Assembly: GCA_963701445.1 (NCBI GenBank) | Contig: CAVPAM010000002.1 | Coordinates: forward strand, 202,068-266,067 | Reading direction: 5' to 3' | From: CAKZLS01 sp963701445 | Lineage (GTDB): Bacteria; Pseudomonadota; Alphaproteobacteria; Rhodospirillales; Defluviicoccaceae | Length of the DNA: 64,000 nt | Shown here: in pieces, positions 35,034 through 43,881 of the stretch | How positions within the stretch are numbered: position 1 is the stretch's first letter | How the letters are laid out: each line of letters opens with the position of its first letter | Notes under the pieces: generated by a model | What the model saw: the letters and a program-made list of their open reading frames with translations, nothing else | Told to the model about the DNA's origin: nothing | Database searches by the model: none | Program-made: the position numbers and the translations under genes

Positions 35034-35526
35034 TTAACCTTTTTGTCTCATTAGTCTTCCTTTTTGGCGGTTCCACTCCCTTTCTTTTTCCGATGAACGT
35101 TTGTCTGCTTTTTGTTTGCCGCGCGCGATCGCCAATGCAACCTTTGCAAATCCCCGCTCGTTGAAATAGATGGAAAGAGGAACCAAGCGTCATTCCCTCC
35201 TTTCTGACGGCACCAATCAATTTTCTGATTTCGCGCTGACGCAAGAGCAGTTTCCTTGGTCTTCTTGGCTCATGGCCAAAATGACGCGCCGCTCCGTATT
35301 CCGGTATGTGTGCGTTGAAAAGAAAAATTTCACCCGCTTTTTCCCGAGCAAAAAACTCGGTTATGGAGGCGTGCCCCTGGCGAAGAGATTTGACCTCGGT
35401 GCCAACCAGGGCAATTCCCGCCTCCAGCGTGTTTTCAATCAGGTAATCGTGGCGCGCCTTTCGATTTTGCGCCGCGAGCTTTCCGTCTCCGATCCCTTTT
35501 GATTTCTTCCCCGCTTTGACCGCCAT
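35034..35526 (-). CDS. smpB: SsrA-binding protein SmpB (frameshifted)
   Basis: SmpB brings tmRNA to stalled ribosomes. From the ATG at 35526 the frame gives the family core (QNRKARHDYLIENTLEAGI, GTEVKSLRQGHASITEF, NAHIPEY, HEPRRPRKLLL, REIRKLIG). After KEGMTL the frame is lost. A surplus base in the CC at 35183-35184 explains it: the corrected frame gives VPLSIYFNERGFAKVALAIARGK and a basic C-terminal tail ending GRLMRQKG at 35034, 163 residues in all. The uncorrected frame runs on to 34918 into antisense sequence. The C-terminal tail is needed for trans-translation, so a true mutation here would matter. Confidence 0.9.
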
Positions 35527-35548
35527 TACCGTCACACCCTGACGACTG

Positions 35549-36424
35549 TCAGGTCAACACGCCAGCGGCGGCCATCGCCCGTTTAACGAGCGACCTGCTT
35601 TCCTCGGTGATGTCGACGAGGGGAAGGCGGACTTCGGAGCCGCATTTGTTCAGCACGCTCACGGCGTATTTTACCGGTGCCGGGCTTGTTTCGCAGAACA
35701 GAGCGCGATGCAGCGGGATCAATTTGTCCTGAAGCGCCATTGCCGTTTTGACATCCCCACCCTGCCAGGCCCTGTGCATTTCCGCGCACAGACCGGGTGC
35801 GACGTTCGCCGTGACGGAAATACATCCATGTCCGCCCGCGATAAGGAAAGGCAGCGCGGTACCGTCCTCGCCCGACAACTGGCAGAAATCGGTTCCCAGT
35901 TCGGCGCGCGTCTGGATTGGGCGCGACAGATCCTGGGTCGCGTCCTTTACGCCGACGATGTTTGGAAGTTTCGCCAATCTCGCCATGGTGCCAACGGTCA
36001 TGTCCACCACGCACCGAGATGGAATATTGTAAATAATGATCGGCAAATCCGCCGCGTCATGAATGGTCTGGTAATGGCGGTAGAGGCCTTCCTGATTGGG
36101 TTTATTGTAATAGGGCGTCACCACCAGCGCGGCATCGGCGCCGGCTTTCTTGGCATGTCGTGTCAGTTCCACGGCCTCCGCCGTCGAGTTCGATCCCGCT
36201 CCGGCGATCACGGGGACTCTGCCCGCGGCCGCGTCGACACATACCTCCACCACCCGCATATGCTCGGCGTGGCTCAACGTAGGCGACTCACCGGTTGTAC
36301 CGCACGGCACCAAACCGTTGGTCCCCTCCTCCACGTGCCAGTCGATCAACGCGCGGTATGCGGCCTCGTCAAATACGCCCCCGCTGAACGGAGTGACGAG
36401 GGCAACGATCGAGCCCTTGAACAT
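35549..36424 (-). CDS. dapA: 4-hydroxy-tetrahydrodipicolinate synthase
   Basis: DapA condenses pyruvate with aspartate semialdehyde in the lysine/diaminopimelate pathway. The 291-residue TIM barrel has GSIVALVTPF, the GTTGESPTLSHAEH motif, the YYNKPNQEGLYRHY substrate loop, YNIPSRC with the proton-relay tyrosine (about residue 132) and the Schiff-base lysine in IVGVKDATQDL (about residue 160). Length and motifs are normal. The gene is 23 bp upstream of smpB on the same strand, a common alphaproteobacterial pairing. Confidence 0.95.
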   Translation of the reverse strand: MFKGSIVALVTPFSGGVFDEAAYRALIDWHVEEGTNGLVPCGTTGESPTLSHAEHMRVVEVCVDAAAGRVPVIAGAGSNSTAEAVELTRHAKKAGADAALVVTPYYNKPNQEGLYRHYQTIHDAADLPIIIYNIPSRCVVDMTVGTMARLAKLPNIVGVKDATQDLSRPIQTRAELGTDFCQLSGEDGTALPFLIAGGHGCISVTANVAPGLCAEMHRAWQGGDVKTAMALQDKLIPLHRALFCETSPAPVKYAVSVLNKCGSEVRLPLVDITEESRSLVKRAMAAAGVLT

Positions 36425-36750
36425 CCTACTGCCTCCTTTCGCTTATTGGCTCGCCCCAAGCGGTTTTAGGGTTACCCGGTTAGCAAAACCAGTCCTTTTG
36501 CCGACCGCTCACAATTGAAGTTGGGAGCACGTATACGGGTACGTATCCGACTTTGATAGAGAGGATTACGGTCTTTGCGGCAAACATCGAGCAAATCCTA
36601 TCGACCGGTCCCACATTTCTTTATCGGATCCTCCAAACCCCGCAAAATTACCGTATACAGTTCGTACTCATCCGAAGCGGACCGCCGCATCGAGCAGCGG
36701 TTCGAAGTAAGGGTACGGCCGTTCGCACAACAGCTCCCGGGAAGGAAATC

Positions 36751-37257
36751 ATGTTCAACCAGAGGCAGATTGAGCAAGCCACACAAGCCCTCGATCAATG
36801 TGTCGGCTTGAATCTGAGGCTCGTCACCGCCGAGTCCTGCACCGGCGGGTTGATAGCAGCCTGCCTTACCGCCATTCCCGGCTCCTCTCGTGCGTTCGAT
36901 CGCGGCTTTATCACCTACGACAATCTGGCTAAGGTTCAAATGCTTGGAGTCAGCGAAGCCATGCTCACCGCCCACGGAGCCGTCAGCGAAGCCGTGGCCC
37001 GTGCCATGGCAGAGGGCGCGCTGGCAAATGCCGCGGCCCAGATCGCCGTTGCCACCACCGGCGTCGCCGGTCCGGGCGGAGGGACCGAGACGAAACCCGT
37101 GGGCCTCGTCCATATCGCCGTTGCCGGGATAGGGCGGAACACCGTTCACGCTAGAAAACTATTAGACGGCGATCGAGAGCATGTCCGGTTTGCGGCCATG
37201 GAGGAGGCCCTTTCCATGCTCAATCAATTTCTCTGGGAAAAAGCGGGCGGGTCTTGA
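36751..37257 (+). CDS. pncC: Nicotinamide-nucleotide amidohydrolase PncC (CinA C-terminal family)
   Basis: PncC deamidates NMN to nicotinate mononucleotide in pyridine nucleotide salvage. The 168-residue stand-alone CinA C-terminal domain shows LRLVTAESCTGGLIAACLTAIPGSS in overview (the catalytic Ser in TAESCTGG), FITYDNLAKVQMLGV and the ATTGVAGPGGGTETKPVGLVHIA glycine-rich motif. I start it at 36751 after GGAAGGAAA; the frame is open upstream to 36553 but with no family similarity. It is convergent with coq10. Confidence 0.9.
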   Translation: MFNQRQIEQATQALDQCVGLNLRLVTAESCTGGLIAACLTAIPGSSRAFDRGFITYDNLAKVQMLGVSEAMLTAHGAVSEAVARAMAEGALANAAAQIAVATTGVAGPGGGTETKPVGLVHIAVAGIGRNTVHARKLLDGDREHVRFAAMEEALSMLNQFLWEKAGGS

Positions 37258-37284
37258 AATGACTCATTCCGCCTGCCGGATCGT

Positions 37285-37731
37285 TCAACCGCGCCCAGTT
37301 CCGTAAATTGACCGTGCACGCTTCTCGAAAGCACTGACCATGCGCTGAACAGCCTGATTGAAGAGCGACCCGATCAGTTTCTGCAGGGTTCGAGACCGAA
37401 ACTCGAAATCGATGTAGAAATCGATCACGCAATTTCCGCGATCGTCCTGCTCGAACACCCAGTGATTGGTCAAATGATGGAAAGGCCCCTCGCGATAAAG
37501 GACGTCGATCCGATTGGGCCGTTTCAAACCCACAGTGGACGTGAAACGCTCTCGGAATACCTTGAAGCCGATCACCAGGTCGGCAACGAAGGAATTGGGG
37601 CCTTCCCGCCGACGGATCCGGGTCGCCACACACCACGGAAGAAACTCCGGGTATTTTTCAACATCTGCCACCAGATCAAAAATCTGTTCGGGAGTGTAGG
37701 GAACAGTGCGCTTTTCAGCGTGAGTTGGCAT
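37285..37731 (-). CDS. Coq10/RatA-like START-domain protein
   Basis: A 148-residue START-domain protein of the COQ10/RatA family, which binds ubiquinone or lipid and supports respiration; some members are called ribosome association toxins. Visible are PYTPEQIFDLVADVEKYPEFLPWC near the N-terminus in overview, RERFTSTVGLKRPNRIDVLYREGPF in overview and the C-terminal FNQAVQRMVSAFEKRA helix. In alphaproteobacteria it sits next to lipA, as here (21 bp downstream of lipA). Coq10 function is more likely than a toxin role. Confidence 0.87.
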   Translation of the reverse strand: MPTHAEKRTVPYTPEQIFDLVADVEKYPEFLPWCVATRIRRREGPNSFVADLVIGFKVFRERFTSTVGLKRPNRIDVLYREGPFHHLTNHWVFEQDDRGNCVIDFYIDFEFRSRTLQKLIGSLFNQAVQRMVSAFEKRARSIYGTGRG

Positions 37732-37752
37732 TTCAGAAGGAATACGTGAAAG

Positions 37753-38703
37753 TTACGCTCTGGAAAGCAACGATTTCCGGGCCCCTCGCAACGCTTCGAA
37801 ATCCTCGTCGGCGTGATAGGATGACCGGGTCAACGGTGACGATGCCACCCGGAGAAACCCTTTCGCCAACCCGATCCGCTTGTAATCCTCGAACTCCCCG
37901 GGGGTCACAAAGCGATCAATGGGAGCATGTCGCGGCGTCGGTTGCAAGTATTGCCCGATGGTCAGAAAATCCACGCCCGCCGACACAAGGTCGTCCATCA
38001 CCTGCAAGATTTCAGAACGCTCTTCGCCAAGGCCCACCATGACGCCCGACTTGGTGAAAATATCGGATCTCAGTTGCTTGGCCCGATCGAGGAGCCTTAA
38101 GGAATGGTAGTAGCGGGCCCCAGGCCGGATCGTCGGGTAAAGCCGAGGCACAGTCTCCAGATTGTGATTGAATACGTCGGGTCCAGCGTCGACCACCGCT
38201 TCGAGAGCCAGTTCCTTGCCGCGAAAATCCGGGGTCAGAACTTCGATCGTCGTCCCTGGCGACATCCGCCGGATTTTCTGAATGCAGAGCGCAAACTGGG
38301 TTGCCCCGCCGTCAACAAGGTCGTCCCTGTCAACCGATGTGACCACCACATGCCGCAATCCCAACTTTGCGGTGGTCGCCGCCACTTCTTCGGGCTCCGA
38401 AGGATTGATCCCCGAAGGTTTGCCCGTGGCCACATTACAGAACGCGCAGCCACGCGTGCAAATATCGCCCAGGATCATCATGGTTGCATGTTTGCGCGAC
38501 CAACATTCACCGATGTTAGGGCAAGCCGCCTCCTCGCACACCGTGTTGAGGCCGTGTTCACGCATGATCCGACGCGTTTCCGCATACCCCTCGGAATTCG
38601 GTGCCTTCACACGAATCCATTCCGGTTTCCGCGGAGACGGACGGATGGGCCGATTGACCTTTTCGGGATGCCTCGTGGTGTTCGTGTTCCGCATAACCAG
38701 CAT
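37753..38703 (-). CDS. lipA: Lipoyl synthase
   Basis: LipA is a radical SAM enzyme that inserts two sulfurs into octanoyl groups to make lipoyl cofactors. The 316 residues contain the auxiliary cluster motif CEEAACPNIGEC and the radical SAM motif CTRGCAFCNV, followed by SAM-binding TSVDRDDLVDGG. The C-terminal conserved serine region SSPLTRSSYHADE is present. It lies between ftsB and coq10; the pyruvate dehydrogenase genes that commonly precede lipA in related genomes are not here. Confidence 0.95.
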   Translation of the reverse strand: MLVMRNTNTTRHPEKVNRPIRPSPRKPEWIRVKAPNSEGYAETRRIMREHGLNTVCEEAACPNIGECWSRKHATMMILGDICTRGCAFCNVATGKPSGINPSEPEEVAATTAKLGLRHVVVTSVDRDDLVDGGATQFALCIQKIRRMSPGTTIEVLTPDFRGKELALEAVVDAGPDVFNHNLETVPRLYPTIRPGARYYHSLRLLDRAKQLRSDIFTKSGVMVGLGEERSEILQVMDDLVSAGVDFLTIGQYLQPTPRHAPIDRFVTPGEFEDYKRIGLAKGFLRVASSPLTRSSYHADEDFEALRGARKSLLSRA

Positions 38704-38802
38704 ATGGAGCGTCTCCGTCCGACCGTCAAGCAGCCTGTTGCGGGTATGGTTGACGTCCCGTTTCCAACAACGACTCGGGCCCGCTGCCGCGCATGTTCGG
38801 CT

Positions 38803-39141
38803 TCACCGCGTCCCCGCGGATTCCTCGAAAATGACTGTCTCGTCCCGATGTCCGAAATTCAGAATCCGCCTCGACCATTCGTCCAACATGTCAGGGTCCA
38901 GACTTTCCGGCCGAAGAAGCCCGACGCGGTGCTCGAGGAGGCTCCTTTCCGCGCGAATTTGGTTCAGCTCGACTTCCGCCGTCACCACGCGTTGTCCCAA
39001 ACTTCGCCAAGCGATCAGTCCACGGTCGCCATGAATGACGTGATAGACAAAGTAACTCACGATACAGATGCCGATCGCCGGGCCGAGAACGTGGCGGGCG
39101 CGCGCGCGAAATTCAGCAATAAGAGCCATCGCACTCCCCAT
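38803..39141 (-). CDS. ftsB: Septum formation initiator FtsB/DivIC
   Basis: A 112-residue bitopic division protein: a short cytoplasmic start, one membrane helix (residues 17-37, VLGPAIGICIVSYFVYHVI), the conserved GDRGLIAWRSLGQRV, and a coiled coil (VVTAEVELNQIRAERSLLEHRV, described at residues 50-72). With FtsL and FtsQ it forms the divisome subcomplex that activates septal peptidoglycan synthesis. Its place after eno is the usual one. The ATG at 39129 (MALIAEF) is an alternative start. Confidence 0.87.
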   Translation of the reverse strand: MGSAMALIAEFRARARHVLGPAIGICIVSYFVYHVIHGDRGLIAWRSLGQRVVTAEVELNQIRAERSLLEHRVGLLRPESLDPDMLDEWSRRILNFGHRDETVIFEESAGTR

Positions 39142-39321
39142 CCGTCACCGGCAGCAAAAAATCTGCCCGTGGTCTTCCGTCTCGCCCCGAAAAATCCCAC
39201 ATAAGACTATGAGGCCGATGAACTAAGTGAATGGTAAATAAGTACGCCGCCGTTTTTCAAATCACCCCATCCAACTCTAGAAATCGATTGGCATTCTATT
39301 ATCTTCAGGAGATCCGTCACC

Positions 39322-39353
39322 AAAAAAAATAGGGCGGGTCACAAAACCCGCCC
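39322..39353 (-). terminator. Intrinsic terminator after eno
   Basis: On the minus strand GGGCGGGT and ACCCGCCC (39332-39353) form an 8-bp stem with a 6-base loop. An eight-T tract follows after TA (complement of 39322-39329). It lies 32 bp past the eno stop and separates it from ftsB. Confidence 0.92.
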
Positions 39354-39384
39354 AAATTGCACGATAAGCCTGAATTCTTGCGAA

Positions 39385-40665
39385 TCAGAGCTGTTTCATT
39401 GCCGATTTGCCCGCGTAAATCGCGGCGGATCCAAGTTGTTCTTCAATGCGGATCAGTTGATTATACTTCGCGATTCGATCCGAACGGCTCAACGATCCGG
39501 TTTTGATCTGCCCCGCGTTCGTCGCGACCGCGATGTCGGCGATCGTCGCGTCTTCGGTTTCGCCCGAGCGATGCGAGATCACCGAAGTGTAGCTGGCTTT
39601 ATGAGCCATCTCCACCGCAGCCAACGTTTCCGTCAGAGTTCCAATCTGATTGACCTTCACCAGAATGGAATTGGCGATCCCTCGATCGATTCCGTCCGAC
39701 AGACGCGTGGGGTTGGTCACAAACAGATCGTCACCCACCAGCTGGACTTTTCCGCCGAGTTCTTCCGTGAGCACCTTCCACCCGTCCCAGTCGTCTTCGG
39801 ACATTCCGTCCTCGATCGAAACGATAGGGAACCGCGCGACAAGATCCGCGAGATATCGGGCATTGCCCAGCGCATCGAGCGTCTTGTTCTCTCCCGCCAG
39901 CAGATACTTCCCATCCTTGAAATACTCACTGGATGCACAGTCGAGCGCGAGATACACATCGTCACCCGGGCGATACCCGGCCGCCTCGATCGCCTTCATG
40001 ATGAATCCAAGGGCCTCGTCGGCGCTGTTCAGAGCCGGGGCAAATCCCCCCTCGTCACCGACGTTGGTATTGTGGCCGGCATCCTTGAGACCCTTTTTGA
40101 GAGCCTGGAACACCTCCGCTCCCATGCGAACGGCGTCGGCGATGGTCGATGCGCCAAACGGCATGATCATGAATTCTTGAATATCGATGGGATTGTCCGC
40201 GTGCGCGCCGCCGTTGACGATATTCATCATCGGTACCGGCAGAACACGGGCCTGGGTTCCACCAATGTAACGATAAAGCGGCAAATCCGCCTCTTCGGCC
40301 GCTGCTTTCGCCACGGCCATACTCACTCCAAGTATGGCGTTTGCGCCGATGCGCCCCTTGTTGGCGGTACCATCAAGATCGATCATCGATTGATCGATTT
40401 GAACTTGGTTCGCCGCTTCCATTCCCGCTATCGCGTCGAAAATCTCGCCGTTGACGGACGCAACAGCCTTGGTGACACCCTTGCCACCATAGCGTGTTTT
40501 GTCTCCGTCGCGAAGTTCCACGGCTTCATGGATTCCGGTGGAAGCACCGGACGGCACCGCCGCGCGTCCCATGGCTCCGCTTTCCAAGGCAACGTCAACC
40601 TCCACGGTTGGATTGCCACGGCTGTCAACAATTTCCCGTGCTGTAACATCAATGATGGCAGTCAT
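39385..40665 (-). CDS. eno: Enolase
   Basis: Enolase converts 2-phosphoglycerate to phosphoenolpyruvate in glycolysis and is a component of RNA degradosomes in some bacteria. The 426-residue product has DSRGNPTVEVDV, the lid loop PSGASTGIHEAVELRDGD, metal ligands in ALDCASSEYF, IEDGMSEDDWDGW and LVGDDLFVTN, the catalytic lysine in ILVKVNQIGTLTETL and the signature SHRSGETEDATIADIAVA. Complete and typical. A strong terminator follows. Confidence 0.97.
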   Translation of the reverse strand: MTAIIDVTAREIVDSRGNPTVEVDVALESGAMGRAAVPSGASTGIHEAVELRDGDKTRYGGKGVTKAVASVNGEIFDAIAGMEAANQVQIDQSMIDLDGTANKGRIGANAILGVSMAVAKAAAEEADLPLYRYIGGTQARVLPVPMMNIVNGGAHADNPIDIQEFMIMPFGASTIADAVRMGAEVFQALKKGLKDAGHNTNVGDEGGFAPALNSADEALGFIMKAIEAAGYRPGDDVYLALDCASSEYFKDGKYLLAGENKTLDALGNARYLADLVARFPIVSIEDGMSEDDWDGWKVLTEELGGKVQLVGDDLFVTNPTRLSDGIDRGIANSILVKVNQIGTLTETLAAVEMAHKASYTSVISHRSGETEDATIADIAVATNAGQIKTGSLSRSDRIAKYNQLIRIEEQLGSAAIYAGKSAMKQL

Positions 40666-40832
40666 TTAACACTAGCTCCTCTCCCCTAGGCAGCAATTAA
40701 TTTTGCAGCGCACTACTTTAAGATGATTGACTCTGTTTCGGCGAACGCCCGGCAAAAACTCATACCCCCATCCCTCTGTCGTGGCAAGCACGCGACCCGC
40801 GCACGATCGGGAGGCCAGCAGTTGTATTTGCG

Positions 40833-41675
40833 CTAAAGCGTCACGGGGTTCTCTTTCGCGAGGCGGTCAAATCGAAGAAGAACCTCGACCACCTCGGGCA
40901 ACTGCGCGAACGAGATCATATTCGGTCCGTCGCTAATCGCACGATCCGGATCGGGATGCGTCTCAATGAAGACCGCCGCCACGCCGACGGCGACGGCCGC
41001 CCGCGCCAGGACGGGAGCAAACTCCCTCTGACCGCCCGATGACGTTCCCTGGCCACCGGGTTGCTGAACGGAGTGAGTGGCATCAAAGACGACGGGGCAG
41101 CCGGTCCGCGTCAGGATTGGCAGCGCCCGCATATCGCTCACGAGCGTATTGTAACCAAAGCTTGAGCCCCGCTCGCACACCATCACGGAGTCGTTTCCGG
41201 AACGCCTGATTTTTTCCACGACATTGGCCATGTCCCAAGGAGCGAGGAATTGACCTTTTTTGACATTGATGGCGCGTCCGGTCGCCGCCGCGGCCATCAA
41301 CAGGTCCGTTTGCCGACAGAGAAACGCCGGTATTTGAAGCACGTCCACGACTTCGGCAACGGGCCCGCATTGATCCGGCGCGTGCACGTCCGTGAGCACC
41401 GGCAGTCCGAACGTTTCGCGGATCTCGGCAAACACGGCCAACGCGGATTTCATTCCGACACCGCGCGCTCCATCCAAGCTTGTTCGGTTTGCCTTGTCGT
41501 ATGACGTCTTATAGATCAGCCCCACTCCGACCCTGTCGGCGATCTCCTTGATGGCGTGAGCCGTTTCCAGGGCATGATCCCGGCTTTCCATCACGCAAGG
41601 GCCGGCAATCAATGTCATCGGCATGTCATTGCCAAGCGTGAGGTCGCCAATGGAAACGTGATGTTGTTCGGTCAT
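40833..41675 (-). CDS. kdsA: 3-deoxy-8-phosphooctulonate synthase (KDO-8-P synthase)
   Basis: KdsA condenses phosphoenolpyruvate with arabinose 5-phosphate to make KDO 8-phosphate for lipopolysaccharide. The 280-residue product has LIAGPCVMESRDHAL, YKTSYDKANRTS, PVLTDVH, ICQ-like FLCRQTDLL, NVKKGQFLAPWDM and VFDATHSVQQPGGQGTSSGGQ in overview, with the C-terminal FIETHPDP. The KANRTS motif fits the metal-independent or Asn-containing class. It lies between pyrG and eno in the normal order. Confidence 0.95.
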   Translation of the reverse strand: MTEQHHVSIGDLTLGNDMPMTLIAGPCVMESRDHALETAHAIKEIADRVGVGLIYKTSYDKANRTSLDGARGVGMKSALAVFAEIRETFGLPVLTDVHAPDQCGPVAEVVDVLQIPAFLCRQTDLLMAAAATGRAINVKKGQFLAPWDMANVVEKIRRSGNDSVMVCERGSSFGYNTLVSDMRALPILTRTGCPVVFDATHSVQQPGGQGTSSGGQREFAPVLARAAVAVGVAAVFIETHPDPDRAISDGPNMISFAQLPEVVEVLLRFDRLAKENPVTL

Positions 41676-41772
41676 TGGGGTATCGTCCCTGTGTTACCAG
41701 CCATCTCTGGCCGCATGTGCACGATCGACGCGGGATTCTTGAGTTGGTATCGCGTTCTCCACGGTCGGAACT

Positions 41773-43398
41773 CTAAACCAGCCGCGATTGCTCGACTGCG
41801 GCACGGATAAACGATGTAAACAAGGGATGCGGATCGAAAGGCTTGGATTTCAACTCGGGATGAAACTGCACTCCGATAAACCAAGGGTGATCCGGAATCT
41901 CAACGATTTCCGGCAACAGTCCGTCGGGAGACATTCCAGAGAAGACAAGCCCGCATCTTTCAAGGATTGCTATATAATTACCGTTGACTTCGTAACGGTG
42001 CCTGTGCCGTTCGCTGATCCTGTCCGTCTGGAAGATCTGTCGCGCGCGACTGTTTTCCCTGAGCACGCATTCATAGGCACCGAGGCGCATCGTGCCGCCT
42101 AAATCCCCATTTGCCTTGCGGTGCTCGAGTGTCGTTCCCCTCATCCATTCCGTCATGAGACCGACGACCGGCGCCTTGCACGGACCGAATTCGGTCGAAC
42201 CGGCCTCGGGTATGCCAGCCAGGTTCTGGGCAGCCTCGATGACCGCCATTTGCATTCCGAAACAGATGCCGAAATAAGGGACCTTGCGCTCCCTCGCAAA
42301 TCGAGCCGCTTCGACTTTACCGCGCGCGCCTCTCTCGCCGAACCCTCCGGGAATGAGAATGCCATGCACACCTTCAAGCTCGTGAAGGGTATCGCCCGTC
42401 TCAAAAACCTCGGAATCGATCCAGTTGATGTTGACGCGAACGTGGTTGGCGATACCGCCATGATTCAACGCTTCCGCCAGCGACTTGTACGCGTCGAGCA
42501 AACCCGTGTACTTGCCGACAACGGAAATCGTGACCTCCCCTTCGGGCAAGGTGTAGCGTTTCACGATATCCAGCCATTTCCCGAGATCCGGTGGCGGCGC
42601 GGTCAATCCGAAGTGGGAGCACACTTCGTCGTCCAAGCCCTCGTCGTGATAGCTGATGGGTACGGCATAGATCGAACTGACATCCAGTGCGGGTATGACC
42701 GCCTCATGACGAACATTACAGAACAGCCCGATCTTTCGGCGTTCCGCTTCCGGGATTGATCGATCCGCGCGACACAACAGAAGGTCCGGTTGGATCCCGA
42801 CACTGAGAAGCTCTTTTACCGAATGCTGGGTCGGCTTTGTTTTCAACTCTCCCGCGGCGGGAAGGAAGGGTATAAGGGTAACATGAATGTACATGACCCT
42901 CTGCCGCCCCAGCTCGTTTCCAAGCTGACGAATCGCTTCCAGGAATGGCAGGCTTTCGATATCGCCAACGGTACCGCCGATCTCGCAGAGAACGAAGTCC
43001 TCATCCGAAAGGTCATTCAAGACAAACTGCTTGATGGCATCGGTGACGTGCGGGATGACCTGAATAGTGGCTCCCAGGTAATCGCCATGCCGCTCTCGGG
43101 CGATAACATCCGAGTAGATCCGGCCGGTGGTGACGTTGTCGCTTTTTCTCGCTGGAACCCCGGTAAATCTCTCGTAGTGTCCGAGGTCAAGATCCGTCTC
43201 CGCTCCGTCATCGGTTACGAAAACTTCACCGTGTTGGTAAGGGCTCATCGTTCCGGGATCGACGTTAATGTAAGGATCCAGCTTGCGTAATCTAACCTTG
43301 AAACCGCGCGATTGAAGAAGCGCCCCCAAGGCCGCGGAAGCGAGACCTTTGCCAAGGGAAGAAACCACGCCGCCGGTAATGAAGATGAACCGGATCAT
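41773..43398 (-). CDS. pyrG: CTP synthase
   Basis: PyrG aminates UTP to CTP using ATP and glutamine. The 541 residues include the amidoligase domain (FIFITGGVVSSLGKGLASA with its P-loop, residues 3-21; GETDLDLGHYERF-type motif as AETDLDLGHYERF) and the class I glutamine amidotransferase domain. The amidotransferase nucleophile is the Cys of YFGICFGMQMAVIE, and the His-Glu pair lies in GVQFHPELKSKP. I start at MIRFIFITGG (43398); an ATG at 43407 is three codons upstream. kdsA follows about 100 bp downstream. Confidence 0.96.
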   Translation of the reverse strand: MIRFIFITGGVVSSLGKGLASAALGALLQSRGFKVRLRKLDPYINVDPGTMSPYQHGEVFVTDDGAETDLDLGHYERFTGVPARKSDNVTTGRIYSDVIARERHGDYLGATIQVIPHVTDAIKQFVLNDLSDEDFVLCEIGGTVGDIESLPFLEAIRQLGNELGRQRVMYIHVTLIPFLPAAGELKTKPTQHSVKELLSVGIQPDLLLCRADRSIPEAERRKIGLFCNVRHEAVIPALDVSSIYAVPISYHDEGLDDEVCSHFGLTAPPPDLGKWLDIVKRYTLPEGEVTISVVGKYTGLLDAYKSLAEALNHGGIANHVRVNINWIDSEVFETGDTLHELEGVHGILIPGGFGERGARGKVEAARFARERKVPYFGICFGMQMAVIEAAQNLAGIPEAGSTEFGPCKAPVVGLMTEWMRGTTLEHRKANGDLGGTMRLGAYECVLRENSRARQIFQTDRISERHRHRYEVNGNYIAILERCGLVFSGMSPDGLLPEIVEIPDHPWFIGVQFHPELKSKPFDPHPLFTSFIRAAVEQSRLV

Positions 43399-43463
43399 GG
43401 AGTTCAAATCGATACCATCAATACGTACTGACCAGACTTGAGGCGATCGATACGCTCGCCCGC

Positions 43464-43498
43464 CGAAAAAGTTAGAAGGCGGGATCGCCGCCTTCTAA
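43464..43498 (-). terminator. Intrinsic terminator after secG
   Basis: TTAGAAGGCGG (43472-43482) and CCGCCTTCTAA (43488-43498) make a perfect 11-bp stem with a 5-base loop. On the minus strand a TTTTT tract follows one base later. It ends the tpiA-secG transcript 34 bp past the secG stop. Confidence 0.9.
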
Positions 43499-43532
43499 TG
43501 ATCGTTCCAATTTCAAGCTTTCTTCAAAACCC

Positions 43533-43856
43533 CTACCGGGCGAGGGGAGCGGTGGGCTCCCCGGGTTTGGCGGGAATCTGCTCAACCGCGGCCGGAGGTT
43601 GATCAAGAATTGATTCGGACACTCGATCCCCACCCGACAATTTCGCCAACACGAGGCTGGTGAGAATGAACAAGGTAGCAAGTATGGCCGTGGTTCTTGT
43701 CAGCAGGTTTGCGGTACTCCGCCCCGTCAAGAACCCGCTCATCCCACCGCCGCCGCCAATACCAAGCGCTCCGCCCTCGCTTCGTTGGAGAAGCACCACG
43801 CCGACAAGGCCCGCGGCAATCAGCAAGTGGATAACGAGGATTATAGTAATCATCAA
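43533..43856 (-). CDS. secG: Preprotein translocase subunit SecG
   Basis: SecG is the small auxiliary subunit of the SecYEG channel. The 107 residues have two membrane helices (about 3-22, IILVIHLLIAAGLVGVVLL, and 53-72, TTAILATLFILTSLVLAKL). Between them lies the conserved loop QRSEGGALGIGGGGGMSGF with FLTGRSTANLLTRTT. The C-terminal tail is Pro/Ala-rich and variable, as usual in alphaproteobacteria. It is 25 bp downstream of tpiA and followed by a strong terminator. Confidence 0.93.
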   Translation of the reverse strand: MMITIILVIHLLIAAGLVGVVLLQRSEGGALGIGGGGGMSGFLTGRSTANLLTRTTAILATLFILTSLVLAKLSGGDRVSESILDQPPAAVEQIPAKPGEPTAPLAR

Positions 43857-43881
43857 ACCGACCGATCGATTTTTCTACACG

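Noticed and set aside
37285..37731. RatA as a toxin of a toxin-antitoxin pair
   Set aside because: No antitoxin-like gene is adjacent, and the lipA neighbourhood fits the ubiquinone-binding Coq10 role.
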